Position numbers and translations under genes: made by a program. A DNA stretch of 64,000 bases. Source: PALSA-1296 sp038322815 (lineage in GTDB: Bacteria; Bacteroidota; Ignavibacteria; Palsa-1295). Shown here piece by piece: positions 35,809-44,748 of the stretch. Below the pieces are notes generated by a model, which did not search any database, had not been told where the DNA came from, and saw only the letters and a list, made by a program, of their open reading frames with translations. Each line of letters begins with the position of its first letter. Positions within the stretch are counted from its first letter, which is position 1. The stretch spans positions 1-64,000 of the forward strand of contig JBBQGG010000003.1 in assembly GCA_038322815.1 (NCBI GenBank), given 5' to 3'.

Positions 35809-37158
35809 ATGCAGACACGCGGCAAACGCTTCACCGTGCTTGGCGCGGGGAAGTCGGGTCTGGCAAGCGTGAGGCTCCTTCTGAAACACAGAGGTAAAGT
35901 ATTCGTCTCCGATTCCATGAAGGCATCGAAGGCAACGGACGCAAAAAAAGAACTTGATGAACTTGGCGTTGCGTATGAATTTGGCAGCAATTCTCATCAG
36001 GTTTTAGAAGCGGATACAATAGTAATCAGTCCCGGAGTGCCGATCACTTCTTCGATCTTAGATCTTGCCCGCTCGAAAAATATTCCCATCATCGGCGAAA
36101 TAGAACTTGCTTCCGGTTTTGCAGATGCTCCAATTGTTGCCATCACCGGCACAAATGGAAAAACAACTACCACGGCACTAACAGGCGAGATATTCAAAGA
36201 TGCAGGATGGAATACAATAATAGCAGGAAATATCGGAACGGCATTTGCCGATGTTGTAGAAAATGCAGTCGGTGAGAAAGCTGTAAATGTACTTGAAGTA
36301 TCGAGCTTCCAACTCGATACGATAAAAGATTTTCGTCCGAAAGTATCGGCACTGCTTAATATCACGCCCGATCATCTTGATCGTTATAAAAATTACGAAG
36401 CATATATCCAGTCGAAATTCAGAATCGCAGAGAATCAAAAAGGGCATGACATTTTTATTTATAATCATGATGATGAAGTACTCCGCAATTTTGCAGAGAC
36501 AGTAAATGTGCGAACCCTTGGCTTTTCACTTCATGAAACTCTTAAACAAGGCGCATTTTTATCCGGCGATGAAATGATCGTCCGTTTCGGAAGAGAACGC
36601 GATGAAGTTATGAGTTGTGATAAGATCGGCATTCCCGGTCCGCATAATCTGATGAATGCAATGGCAGCAGTTCTCATTGCTCGCTCATTCGGAATCGAAT
36701 ACGAAAGTATTCGCAAAACGCTGATGACTTTCAAAGGCGTCGAACACCGGATCGAATTTGTCCGCGAACTTAACGGAGTAAAATATTATAATGACTCGAA
36801 GGCGACGAATGTCGATTCAGTAAAATATGCTCTGCGAAGTTTCAAAGAGCCGATAATTCTTATCGCAGGCGGAAAAGATAAGGGTAATGACTACGCAGCG
36901 ATCAAAGACTTAGTGAAAGAGCATGTAAAGTTCATCGTAACCGTCGGTGACGGTGCGAAAAATTTGGAGAAAGCATTCAAAGGCATCGTCCCGCTTCATC
37001 CGGCAGAGTATTCGATGGGGCAAGCAGTGGAGATCGCAAAGTCATTAGCTGAAAGCGGTGATGTAGTGTTGCTGTCTCCAGCATGTGCAAGTTTTGATAT
37101 GTTCGATAACTATGAGCATAGGGGACGAGTGTTTAAGGAGTTAGTAAATAAATTATAG
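35809..37158 (+). CDS. murD: UDP-MurNAc-L-alanine--D-glutamate ligase MurD
   Basis: This 449-residue ligase adds D-Glu to UDP-MurNAc-Ala. It shows the N-terminal Rossmann GAGKSGLASVRLL (about 12-24), the ATP loop ITGTNGKTTTTALTGEIF (about 115-132), VLEVSSFQLDTI, LNITPDHLDRY, GVEHRIEFVRELNGVKYYNDSKATN and LLSPACASFDMFDNYEHRG. All Mur-ligase landmarks are present. It resumes the cluster after the minus-strand pseudogene. Confidence 0.95.
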   Translation: MQTRGKRFTVLGAGKSGLASVRLLLKHRGKVFVSDSMKASKATDAKKELDELGVAYEFGSNSHQVLEADTIVISPGVPITSSILDLARSKNIPIIGEIELASGFADAPIVAITGTNGKTTTTALTGEIFKDAGWNTIIAGNIGTAFADVVENAVGEKAVNVLEVSSFQLDTIKDFRPKVSALLNITPDHLDRYKNYEAYIQSKFRIAENQKGHDIFIYNHDDEVLRNFAETVNVRTLGFSLHETLKQGAFLSGDEMIVRFGRERDEVMSCDKIGIPGPHNLMNAMAAVLIARSFGIEYESIRKTLMTFKGVEHRIEFVRELNGVKYYNDSKATNVDSVKYALRSFKEPIILIAGGKDKGNDYAAIKDLVKEHVKFIVTVGDGAKNLEKAFKGIVPLHPAEYSMGQAVEIAKSLAESGDVVLLSPACASFDMFDNYEHRGRVFKELVNKL

Positions 37159-37171
37159 TTGTATATCAAAC

Positions 37172-37280
37172 AACGTCATTGGGAGCGACAGCGAAGCAAT
37201 CTAAAATCTTAGAGATTGCGACAATATCGATATGTTAGATTGCTTCGTCGTCCGCTATGCGGATTCCTCGCAATGACGTT
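37172..37280. repeat. GTCATTG inverted repeat pair between murD and ftsW
   Basis: AACGTCATTGGGAGCGACAGCGAAGCAATCTAA and the inverted arm TTAGATTGCTTCGTCGTCCGC...CAATGACGTT bracket an AT-rich centre. Member of the family found in four other gaps of the window. Confidence 0.8.
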
Positions 37281-37315
37281 ACATTGATTTTGTATTTGTA
37301 TAATAAAAGCAGAAT

Positions 37316-38455
37316 ATGAAACCACGCAAGACTGCAGACATTAGTCTGTTCTTAACGGTGACGGGCTTGCTGCTGGCTTCTCTGGCATTCGTTTATACGG
37401 CAAGCGCATCGTTCAGCGTTGCCAAAACTGCTACAAGTGAAGGAATGCTCTTTAAACATGCGACAAAAGTAATTCTTGCGATCGCTGCGATGCTTCTTTT
37501 CACGAAGATAGATTACCATAAATATCAACCATTCACAAAGTGGTTAATGCTTATCGCGATTCTTTTTTTGGGAGCTGTTCTTATTGTAGGACATACCGAA
37601 CTTGGCGCAAAACGATGGCTGCCTCTCGGTCCGTTTTCCTTTCAACCATCGGAGTTCGTAAAGATCGCACTTGTGCTTCATATTGCAGCGCTCTGTGCGG
37701 CGAAGAAAGAATTCATCGGAGATTTCAAGCGATCATTCGCTCCTATGATGATCTGGACTGTTATAGCAGCCGGTTTGATCGCCAAGCAGCCGAATATGTC
37801 AAATGCAGCTGTACTCATGATTCTCACCTTCGGAATTATGTTCGTCGCGCAGATGCCGATCAAGTATATGATGAGCACCGGAGTTGTTGCGATCTTAGGA
37901 GGCGGAATATACCTGATGACTGCCTGGTATCGCGTTCAACGTATTCTTGCTTTCATGGGACATGATAATGAGCATACATCACGCATTGGTTATCAGACCA
38001 CGCAGGCGATGATCGCACTTGGAAATGGTGGACTTTTCGGAGTAGGGATCGGTCAATCACGGCAACGAGATTTTTATCTGCCGGAATCATACGGAGATTT
38101 TATTTACTCGGTAATCGGCGAAGAATACGGATTTATCGGCGCAGCATTTTTACTAATCGTTTTTGCTTTCATCATCATCAGAGGAGTTCAGATCGCAAAA
38201 CACGCACCCGATCCATTCGGTAGATATGTAGCATTCGGAATTACGATCATGCTCGGAGTCAACGCTTTGATCAATGCGCTTGTTAATTCAGGACTGATGC
38301 CGGTAACGGGATTGCCGATGCCATTCGTAAGCTACGGAGGTACAAGCATGATCTTCAGTGCAGCAGCAGTTGGAATATTACTGAACATTTCAAAATATAC
38401 GGAAGCGCTTCCGAATCCGAAAAAGATCAGACCTTCTCTTCGCTTCGCAGGATGA
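37316..38455 (+). CDS. ftsW: Septal peptidoglycan glycosyltransferase FtsW
   Basis: This 379-residue SEDS-family polymerase has ten predicted membrane helices. Recognisable parts are LGAKRWLPLGPFSFQPSEFVKIALV (about 97-121), the extracellular loop SYGDFIYSVIGEEYGFIGA (about 257-275) and MPVTGLPMPFVSYGGTSMI (about 327-345). It works with FtsI in septal wall synthesis. Its last four bases overlap the start of murG (ATGA). Confidence 0.94.
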   Translation: MKPRKTADISLFLTVTGLLLASLAFVYTASASFSVAKTATSEGMLFKHATKVILAIAAMLLFTKIDYHKYQPFTKWLMLIAILFLGAVLIVGHTELGAKRWLPLGPFSFQPSEFVKIALVLHIAALCAAKKEFIGDFKRSFAPMMIWTVIAAGLIAKQPNMSNAAVLMILTFGIMFVAQMPIKYMMSTGVVAILGGGIYLMTAWYRVQRILAFMGHDNEHTSRIGYQTTQAMIALGNGGLFGVGIGQSRQRDFYLPESYGDFIYSVIGEEYGFIGAAFLLIVFAFIIIRGVQIAKHAPDPFGRYVAFGITIMLGVNALINALVNSGLMPVTGLPMPFVSYGGTSMIFSAAAVGILLNISKYTEALPNPKKIRPSLRFAG

Positions 38456-39552
38456 AACAGAAAGCAATCGTCATAGCATCAGGCGGCACAGGCGGACATT
38501 TATATCCGACGATAGCCGTTGCTGAAAGAATCAGAGCGACTCATCCTGAAATACGAATTGTTTTTGTCGGAACGCCGAATCGCATCGAAGCAAGAGAAGT
38601 ACCGAAAGCAGGATTTGAATTCAGACCTATTACGATCAGCGCACCGGGAAAATCGCCTGCTCAGCTATTGCAATTTCCTTTCCAATATCAACGTGCTTAT
38701 TGGAAATCACAAGCGATTCTGCAAGAGCTTGATGCGGAAGTGTTCTTAGGCGGCGGTGCATATTTAAGTGTACCTGTTGCATTCGCAGCGAGAAGAAAAA
38801 GAATACCTATTGCTCTTTTAGAAATTAATGCTGTAGTTGGCAGGGCAAATAAAGTGCTTTCACGGATCGCGGATAAAATTTTCTTGAGTTATCCGGAAGC
38901 GGAAAGTGAATTCAGGGATGTGTTGAAAAAGAAATTGGAGATCATCGGTACGCCAGTTCGCACATCGCTTGGGGAAAAGATGGATTCACAAGAAGCCCGA
39001 AAATATTTTGGGCTTGACCCAAATAAGAAAACACTTCTTGTTTTCGGCGGATCACTTGGCGCACGTTCGCTTAATGAAGTCATGGTGCATTCAGCGAAGA
39101 GATTTTTAGAAACAGGAATGAATTTGATCTGGCAGACCGGTGCCTCGGCAAATATTTCCGAAATCAGGAATGAGTTTGAATCCGTAAGCAATATTTGTAT
39201 TTCAGATTTCATTTCAGAAATGCCGATTGCTTATGCTGCGGCTGATCTTGTAGTTTCACGTGCAGGGGCATCGACGCTTGCCGAGCTGGCGACGCTCGGC
39301 AAGCCAGCAGTACTTGTTCCCTATCCGCTTGCAGTAAAAAATCACCAGGAAATAAATGCCCAAGCTTATGAATCTTCAGGCGCAGCAAAGGTGATTCATG
39401 ATTCCGAACTTGCTTCATATTTTGAGTCCATAGTGCTCGAACTCATGGGCGACGATGAGCAAAGGAAAAAAATGTCAGAAAAAATGCGAACAAGGGAGAA
39501 CATTACTGCCCGAAATGTTGTAGCACTGTGGCTGATCCATCATTGTATTTAA
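38452..39552 (+). CDS. murG: UDP-GlcNAc:lipid I GlcNAc transferase MurG
   Basis: This 366-residue GT-B enzyme makes lipid II on the inner face of the cytoplasmic membrane. The first glycine loop IASGGTGGHLYPTIAVAERI (6-25), EVFLGGGAYLSVPVAFAA, LLEINAVVGRANK, FGGSLGARSLNEVM and the donor-binding VVSRAGASTLAELATLGKPAVLVPYPLA are all present. Its ATG overlaps the ftsW stop. A small membrane-protein gene follows by 16 bases. Confidence 0.95.
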   Translation: MKQKAIVIASGGTGGHLYPTIAVAERIRATHPEIRIVFVGTPNRIEAREVPKAGFEFRPITISAPGKSPAQLLQFPFQYQRAYWKSQAILQELDAEVFLGGGAYLSVPVAFAARRKRIPIALLEINAVVGRANKVLSRIADKIFLSYPEAESEFRDVLKKKLEIIGTPVRTSLGEKMDSQEARKYFGLDPNKKTLLVFGGSLGARSLNEVMVHSAKRFLETGMNLIWQTGASANISEIRNEFESVSNICISDFISEMPIAYAAADLVVSRAGASTLAELATLGKPAVLVPYPLAVKNHQEINAQAYESSGAAKVIHDSELASYFESIVLELMGDDEQRKKMSEKMRTRENITARNVVALWLIHHCI

Positions 39553-39568
39553 TTTTGGGGCATAGCAG

Positions 39569-40063
39569 ATGAACGAAGCACATAATACATACAAATATAA
39601 TTACAGATTTCTTTACCAATCGATCGCCGTCTATGCGACGACGCTTGCCGGATATATCCTTATCCGCGGGTTATTGATAGAGAAAGAGTTTACGCATATT
39701 TTTCGTGACCCTGTCATTTACCTTCTTTGTGCTATCATTATTTTCTCTGCTCTTGCTGTAGTCTATAATGCTGCCATGAAGCGGCATATCGAGATCACCA
39801 AAGATAATTTGCATCTGAGGGGAGCGCTTCGAGAAATTACGATCGACAGAGAAAAAGTGCGAAGTGTCCGTATCGGTATTGAAAGACAAAGAGGGTTTAT
39901 TCCTCATACACGCATTATAACAATATTTCTGAAAGATCGGCGCAGACCGGCTTGGATCCGAACCTACAATTTTGAGCGCAGCGAAGAGTTATATCTTGCG
40001 ATAAAAAAATGGTCAGGTGATCTGCTCTCTGAGCGACCCCGCAGAAGGAGACGCAGTGCCTAA
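39569..40063 (+). CDS. Membrane protein with PH-like domain, unknown function
   Basis: This 164-residue protein has two hydrophobic segments (about 18-37 and 48-67) followed by a cytoplasmic domain of about 90 residues (HIEITKDNLHLRGALREITIDREKVRSV..., IITIFLKDRRRPAWIRTYN, ELYLAIKKW) with the strand-rich then helix layout of bacterial PH domains. The end is very basic (ERPRRRRRSA). It is not a standard dcw gene. Its end overlaps the murC start by eight bases, so the two are probably translated together. Confidence 0.6.
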   Translation: MNEAHNTYKYNYRFLYQSIAVYATTLAGYILIRGLLIEKEFTHIFRDPVIYLLCAIIIFSALAVVYNAAMKRHIEITKDNLHLRGALREITIDREKVRSVRIGIERQRGFIPHTRIITIFLKDRRRPAWIRTYNFERSEELYLAIKKWSGDLLSERPRRRRRSA

Positions 40064-41510
40064 CACGCATTTCATCGGTATCGGAGGAGCGGGAATGAGC
40101 GGACTGGCAGAAATTTTGCTTGAACGTGACATGCAGGTTTCCGGAAGCGACCTTGCCGAATCGGATAAAACAAAAGAACTTCGTAAACTCGGAGCAAAAG
40201 TTTCTATTGGTCATAAAGCAGAAAATATTCCTAAAGATACCCATCTCGTCATTTATACTTCTGCAATAAAGTCAAGTAAGAATATTGAATTTGAAGAAGC
40301 TGAAAAGAGAGGCATCAGAACTATCCGTCGTGCAGATTATTTAGGAGAGTTGACCAAAGGCCACAAGTTAATAGCAGTAGCGGGTACACATGGCAAAACA
40401 ACAACGACAGCAATGATCGCTCATGTTTTGCTCGAAGCGGGACTTGATCCTTTTGTTTCAGTCGGTGCGCGAGTTCGTGAACTGGGTATGAAAAATTCAA
40501 GAGCCGGAGATAGATCGCTTGCTCTTGTAGAAGCAGATGAATATGACAGAAGTTTTTTAGCGCTTTTGCCGTTCATTGCTGTTCTGACTACCCTTGAAAC
40601 AGAGCATCTTGATATTTATAAAGATATTACCGATCTTCAGGACGCTTTCATCACGTTTACTAATCATTCAGCACAACCGGCTGAGCAAGGATTTGCGATT
40701 GTTAATATAGATGATCAGCCGCTTCGTGAAATTTTAGGCAGATTACGTAAGCATATCGTCACTTTCGGAATTAAATCTTTAGAAGCAAAATACCGCGGGT
40801 CAGAAATTCAAGCAGATGGTTTGGGAACACAGTGCATGATTCATCGCGGCGGCGATACTCTCGGAGAACTGACGCTTCAGATCCCCGGAGAGCATAATAT
40901 TAAAAATGCATTAGCGACTATTGCCGTTGCAGAAGTTCTTGCAATTCCATTTGAAATCGTACGCAAAGCACTCAGTACATTTATCGGTGCCGAGCGACGA
41001 AGCGAAATTATCGGTGAAGCAAATGGCATTCTTGTTATCGATGATTATGCGCATCATCCGACGGAAGTTCGTGCAACGTTAACAGCACTTCGTTTGGGTT
41101 ATCCGGGAAGAAGGATCGTAGCGGCATTCCAACCGCATACTTTCACGCGGACAAGAGACTTTGCAAAAGACTTTGCAGAAGTATTTTCCGAATCTGCTGA
41201 CGTTTTAATGCTTTTAGATGTTTACCCCGCTCGCGAACAGCCGATTGAGGGAGTTTCAAGCGAACTCATCTTGAATGCTAGTCGTGAATTAGGAATGACA
41301 CAGTGTACTATCATCGGAAGCCTCGATCAATTGCCGGAGCGAATGGCAGAAATTGCAAAAAAGGGTGACATCCTCATCACTCTTGGCGCAGGATCTATTA
41401 CTGATGCTGCTCCAAAAATTTTAAATGTAATAAAGGGGTTTGGTGCCGTGTCAGATAATGGCAGAGTTCGTAACGATAGAATAAGACACCGCGAGAAAAT
41501 AGCAACTTGA
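40056..41510 (+). CDS. murC: UDP-MurNAc--L-alanine ligase MurC
   Basis: This 484-residue ligase adds the first amino acid of the stem peptide. I use the GTG at 40056 because AGAAGGAG (40043-40050) is ideally placed and the product starts NTHFIGIGGAGMSGLAEIL as in the family; the frame is open to 40017. The ATP loop is GTHGKTTTTAMIAHVL (from residue 110), followed by EADEYDRSFLALLP, GEHNIKNALATIAVAE, DDYAHHPTEVRATL and AFQPHTFTRTRDF. Its TGA overlaps the next ATG (TGATG... at 41508-41512). Confidence 0.95.
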   Translation: MPNTHFIGIGGAGMSGLAEILLERDMQVSGSDLAESDKTKELRKLGAKVSIGHKAENIPKDTHLVIYTSAIKSSKNIEFEEAEKRGIRTIRRADYLGELTKGHKLIAVAGTHGKTTTTAMIAHVLLEAGLDPFVSVGARVRELGMKNSRAGDRSLALVEADEYDRSFLALLPFIAVLTTLETEHLDIYKDITDLQDAFITFTNHSAQPAEQGFAIVNIDDQPLREILGRLRKHIVTFGIKSLEAKYRGSEIQADGLGTQCMIHRGGDTLGELTLQIPGEHNIKNALATIAVAEVLAIPFEIVRKALSTFIGAERRSEIIGEANGILVIDDYAHHPTEVRATLTALRLGYPGRRIVAAFQPHTFTRTRDFAKDFAEVFSESADVLMLLDVYPAREQPIEGVSSELILNASRELGMTQCTIIGSLDQLPERMAEIAKKGDILITLGAGSITDAAPKILNVIKGFGAVSDNGRVRNDRIRHREKIAT

Positions 41511-42625
41511 TGGCAAAGGTAAATAAAAAATTTGTAACTGTTTCATGGAGATCAGGCCGCGAACCTGTGGATGATATGTTCTGGTGCGAAGCGGAATATG
41601 ATGGCGCATGGACGAATATTACTACTGTCGATAGATTGCGCTCCCGCCGTGAAGTCGTCGAACGTGTTACGGAGTTAGATCAAGCACTTATCGGATTCGA
41701 TTTCGCTTTTAGCTTTCCCAAACCTTTTATCGAATTTCTTGTGGCCGAAGGAATTTCCGGCGGATGGCAAGCGATCGCAAAAAAACTTCGTGATGATCTG
41801 AAAAAAAATACCGATGACGGAGTTCGCCTCTGGATCGAATTAATGGGCAAGTATCGCGAATCAAGTCTTGAACCTATCGAAGAAGCTGACAGCTATTCTC
41901 GAAGGGGCGCACCGCCAAGCCGTGACGGAAGAAGAAGTTTTGGACGCGAAATACCTGCTCCCTATGAGCGCCGCTCGCTTGCCGAGCGCTTCCGCAGAAT
42001 CGATATGATCTTAAAACGTAAAGATCCTGAAGGTATTGCAAGTGTGCTTGGTATTAGATATAATAAACTCACAACGCGTTACGAATTTACCGATAGCGAC
42101 AGCCGCGGACGAGCAACACTCCTTGGGATTGCAATGCTTGAACAGCTTCGAGAAGCAAAACCGGAAATTGCGATCTGGCCTTTTATGAAACCTGCAGCGG
42201 TAACGGCAGTAGAGATATTCCCAAAAATGTTTACACGTTTAGCCGGAAGTGATGCAGAAACGCTTAAAAAATTCTTCGATGTTGAAGAAGATAACGGGCT
42301 TTTTGTTTCGCGCGAAGTTAGAGAGCTAGTGTATGCAAATCCGAAAGCGCATGATCTGGTTTTCGCACTGTTGAGCATTATTAAGGCTGAGCGTCGCGAA
42401 GATAAAATGTTCAGACCGCTTCGTGATTACCGTGATTATTTTTATGATACAGATGGCATCAAAGCTGAGGGTTGGGCGTATGGCATAGGATTCAAAGAGC
42501 CGGAAAAGAAAAATGAAAGTATTGAAGTAACGGCTGCACAGCCTATTGAAGCTTTAGCACAACCTGTAGAAATGACTGAACAAGTCATCACAGAAACCTC
42601 AGTAGAAGCCTCATCACCATTGTAA
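41510..42625 (+). CDS. Unknown protein, possibly DUF429-like RNase H fold
   Basis: The 371-residue product starts at the ATG at 41510 overlapping murC. Features that loosely recall DUF429 proteins are an early acidic strand ALIGFDFAFSFP (about 60-71), AAVTAVEIFPKMFTRL (about 226-241), and a late HDLVFALLSIIKAERRED helix with the acidic residue expected in such folds. The middle holds a low-complexity, Arg/Ser-rich insertion. The C-terminus is Ala/Glu-rich. It is not a known dcw component and may be a hitchhiker; murB begins two bases after its stop, so it is co-transcribed. The family assignment is tentative. Confidence 0.45.
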   Translation: MAKVNKKFVTVSWRSGREPVDDMFWCEAEYDGAWTNITTVDRLRSRREVVERVTELDQALIGFDFAFSFPKPFIEFLVAEGISGGWQAIAKKLRDDLKKNTDDGVRLWIELMGKYRESSLEPIEEADSYSRRGAPPSRDGRRSFGREIPAPYERRSLAERFRRIDMILKRKDPEGIASVLGIRYNKLTTRYEFTDSDSRGRATLLGIAMLEQLREAKPEIAIWPFMKPAAVTAVEIFPKMFTRLAGSDAETLKKFFDVEEDNGLFVSREVRELVYANPKAHDLVFALLSIIKAERREDKMFRPLRDYRDYFYDTDGIKAEGWAYGIGFKEPEKKNESIEVTAAQPIEALAQPVEMTEQVITETSVEASSPL

Positions 42626-42627
42626 AC

Positions 42628-43548
42628 GTGACAGTTGTCCAAGAACTTTCATCACTCATCAAAGGAAGCGTAAAAGAGAACACCCCTCTCGCTCCCTTCA
42701 GTACTTTTCGTATTGGCGGCGCAGCAAAAATTTTCGCAGAACCTGTTTCGATCGATGATGTTCTAAAAATTCAATCGTTCGTCCTCAAATATCATCTACC
42801 GCTTTTCATTCTTGGTAACGGCTCCAACATTATCATAAGCGATGACGGATGGGATGGTGTTGTCATGAATCTTGAAACAGGATTTAATAAACTTGAGTAT
42901 TCCGAAGGAATCGTTACTGCCCGATCCGGTGTAAAAATGGCAACATTTGTGGATTTTTCAATTCGTAATAAACGTCAGGGAGTTGAGATGCTTGCAGGAA
43001 TTCCTGCAACGATCGGCGGCGCAGTTTGGATGAATGCAGGATGTTATGGCGGCGAAACGAGCGATCATCTTCTTGATGTCCAGCTTATTCGTGATGGGAA
43101 ATATATTTCTATTACTAAATTAGAATGTGGGTTTGAGTATCGACATTCAGGATTTAAAAAAAAGGATATCATTCTTGGCGCACGGTTTCTAATGGGTGAA
43201 GGTGATCCAAATACGATGCGTGAGATTAAAATAAAACATCTCAAGCATCGCAATGAAGTACAGCCCGTCAATCTTCCGAATTGCGGCTCGGTTTTTAAAA
43301 ATCCGAAACCAAGATTTAGTGCTGAGTTGATAGAAGCAGCCGGGTTAAAAGCTATGCAAATTGGCGGAGCACAGATTAGTCCGATGCATGCAAATTTTAT
43401 AGTCAATATCAGCAACGCTAAAGCAGCAGATGTTATATCACTTATGAATCATGCCAGAAAAAAAGTTTTTGAGATGGCAGGTATTATCTTAGAGCCGGAA
43501 GTCCAGCTTATCGGCTTTAAGGAGAATCCGATCCTTCCTCTGCAATAA
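42628..43548 (+). CDS. murB: UDP-N-acetylenolpyruvoylglucosamine reductase MurB
   Basis: This 306-residue FAD enzyme reduces enolpyruvyl-UDP-GlcNAc to UDP-MurNAc. It has the TPLAPFSTFRIGGAAKIFAEP start (about 18-38), the FAD-binding LFILGNGSNIIISDDGWDG, GVEMLAGIPATIGGAVWMNAGCYGGETSD, and the NCGSVFKNP serine that protonates the substrate, then QIGGAQISPMHANFIVN and the final glutamate region LEPEVQLIG. The start is GTG at 42628. Confidence 0.95.
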   Translation: MTVVQELSSLIKGSVKENTPLAPFSTFRIGGAAKIFAEPVSIDDVLKIQSFVLKYHLPLFILGNGSNIIISDDGWDGVVMNLETGFNKLEYSEGIVTARSGVKMATFVDFSIRNKRQGVEMLAGIPATIGGAVWMNAGCYGGETSDHLLDVQLIRDGKYISITKLECGFEYRHSGFKKKDIILGARFLMGEGDPNTMREIKIKHLKHRNEVQPVNLPNCGSVFKNPKPRFSAELIEAAGLKAMQIGGAQISPMHANFIVNISNAKAADVISLMNHARKKVFEMAGIILEPEVQLIGFKENPILPLQ

Positions 43549-43647
43549 TCTTATCCCCTGCGCCTACGGAGGCAATTTCCTTACTGAATTTCATTTCTTC
43601 ATTAAACATGCTTTCTGCATGGATGCGCATATTACAAATACAGCGCA

Positions 43648-44679
43648 TTGCAATTTCATATACATAATAAGAATTCTGCGCCGTTAGGCTCCGAAGAGTC
43701 GCGCGGGTACTCGCCTATGCACGAAGCTCGTCCATTGGATGAATTTGAAGAATTTGCACCGCCAATCGCAGAAGAGACAGAGGAGTCGCACGGCTGGAGA
43801 TCATCGAGACGCGTGCCGATAATTCTTTTTTGCAGCGCAATACTTTTATTTTTTGGTATTACGTATATTGCCAAGAACTTTCAGTCAGAAGAAAATCTAC
43901 AAGGAATAATAGTCGAAGGAAACGCTTCACTGCTTACAAGTGAAGTAACATCGCTTGCAGCGATTGATACGAAACAAAAATTTTATGATATCGACCTTCG
44001 TCAGGTTGAGCAGCGAATTGAGAAGCATGGTCTCGTGCGCCATGCCATCTTGCGGCGTGAATCGCATCCGAATAGGATTGTGATCCACATAGATGAGCGC
44101 GAACCAATTGCTATGATACGTTCACAATCAGGCGAGCCAATCCTCGTTGATCGCGAGTACAGATTTTTCCTACCGAAAAGGCTTTCGGGTTTGAAGGATC
44201 CGGATAAGCTTTTATCAGTGCCGCTTTTGGGTGGAATAACTGAGCGCGATACGGCAGTTATTTTTCAGATGGCAAAAATGATTCAAATGATTCGCACAAC
44301 AAATGAAGGTGCGTTGCATGATGCTGTCGGTGAGTTGCGGCGAACATCAACAGGTGCATTTGTCATTTATACAGCTGTAACAACAACGCCAATATTTATC
44401 GGATCGCCTCAAGATGTGCGTTTTCAGACGACACTGGAAGTTGATGCAAATAAATTGCATGACACTGAGCAAAAAGAAAGTTTATTCGCATCTCAGATCA
44501 AATTGCTTGCATCACTTTGGAAAGATAAATTAAAAGACCAGCTTTGGAAAAGCGGAGCGATGTATATAGATGCTCGTTTTGATGGCGAGATCATTATTAA
44601 AAAGCGCGGAGCTTACGTAGCTTATGTATCGCCGATTGCAGACACAACGAAGACAAAAGTGATTGCAGCAATTCATTGA
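43648..44679 (+). CDS. ftsQ: Cell division protein FtsQ
   Basis: This bitopic protein of 343 residues (if the TTG at 43648 is used; an ATG at 43717 is an alternative) has an acidic cytoplasmic tail, a membrane segment (about 55-75: VPIILFCSAILLFFGITYIA) and a POTRA domain (LQGIIVEGNASLLTSEV...YDIDLRQVEQRIEKHGLVRHAILRRESHPNRIVIHIDEREPIAMI). The rest, with LVDREYRFFLP, fits the FtsQ beta domain. It would scaffold FtsL/FtsB at midcell. Gene order murB-ftsQ-ftsA supports the call. Confidence 0.88.
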   Translation: MQFHIHNKNSAPLGSEESRGYSPMHEARPLDEFEEFAPPIAEETEESHGWRSSRRVPIILFCSAILLFFGITYIAKNFQSEENLQGIIVEGNASLLTSEVTSLAAIDTKQKFYDIDLRQVEQRIEKHGLVRHAILRRESHPNRIVIHIDEREPIAMIRSQSGEPILVDREYRFFLPKRLSGLKDPDKLLSVPLLGGITERDTAVIFQMAKMIQMIRTTNEGALHDAVGELRRTSTGAFVIYTAVTTTPIFIGSPQDVRFQTTLEVDANKLHDTEQKESLFASQIKLLASLWKDKLKDQLWKSGAMYIDARFDGEIIIKKRGAYVAYVSPIADTTKTKVIAAIH

Positions 44680-44685
44680 TTGAAG

Positions 44686-44714
44686 TAAGACGTACGGACT
44701 GAAGCACGTCTCAC
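44686..44714. repeat. Short palindromic repeat fragment upstream of ftsA
   Basis: AGACGT...GGACTGAAGC...ACGTCT is an imperfect palindrome resembling the GGACGAACTTCAGTTCGTCC unit at 10421-10444. Confidence 0.4.
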
Positions 44715-44748
44715 TGGAGAAAAAGATTTTTATTTACTTGATATTCTT

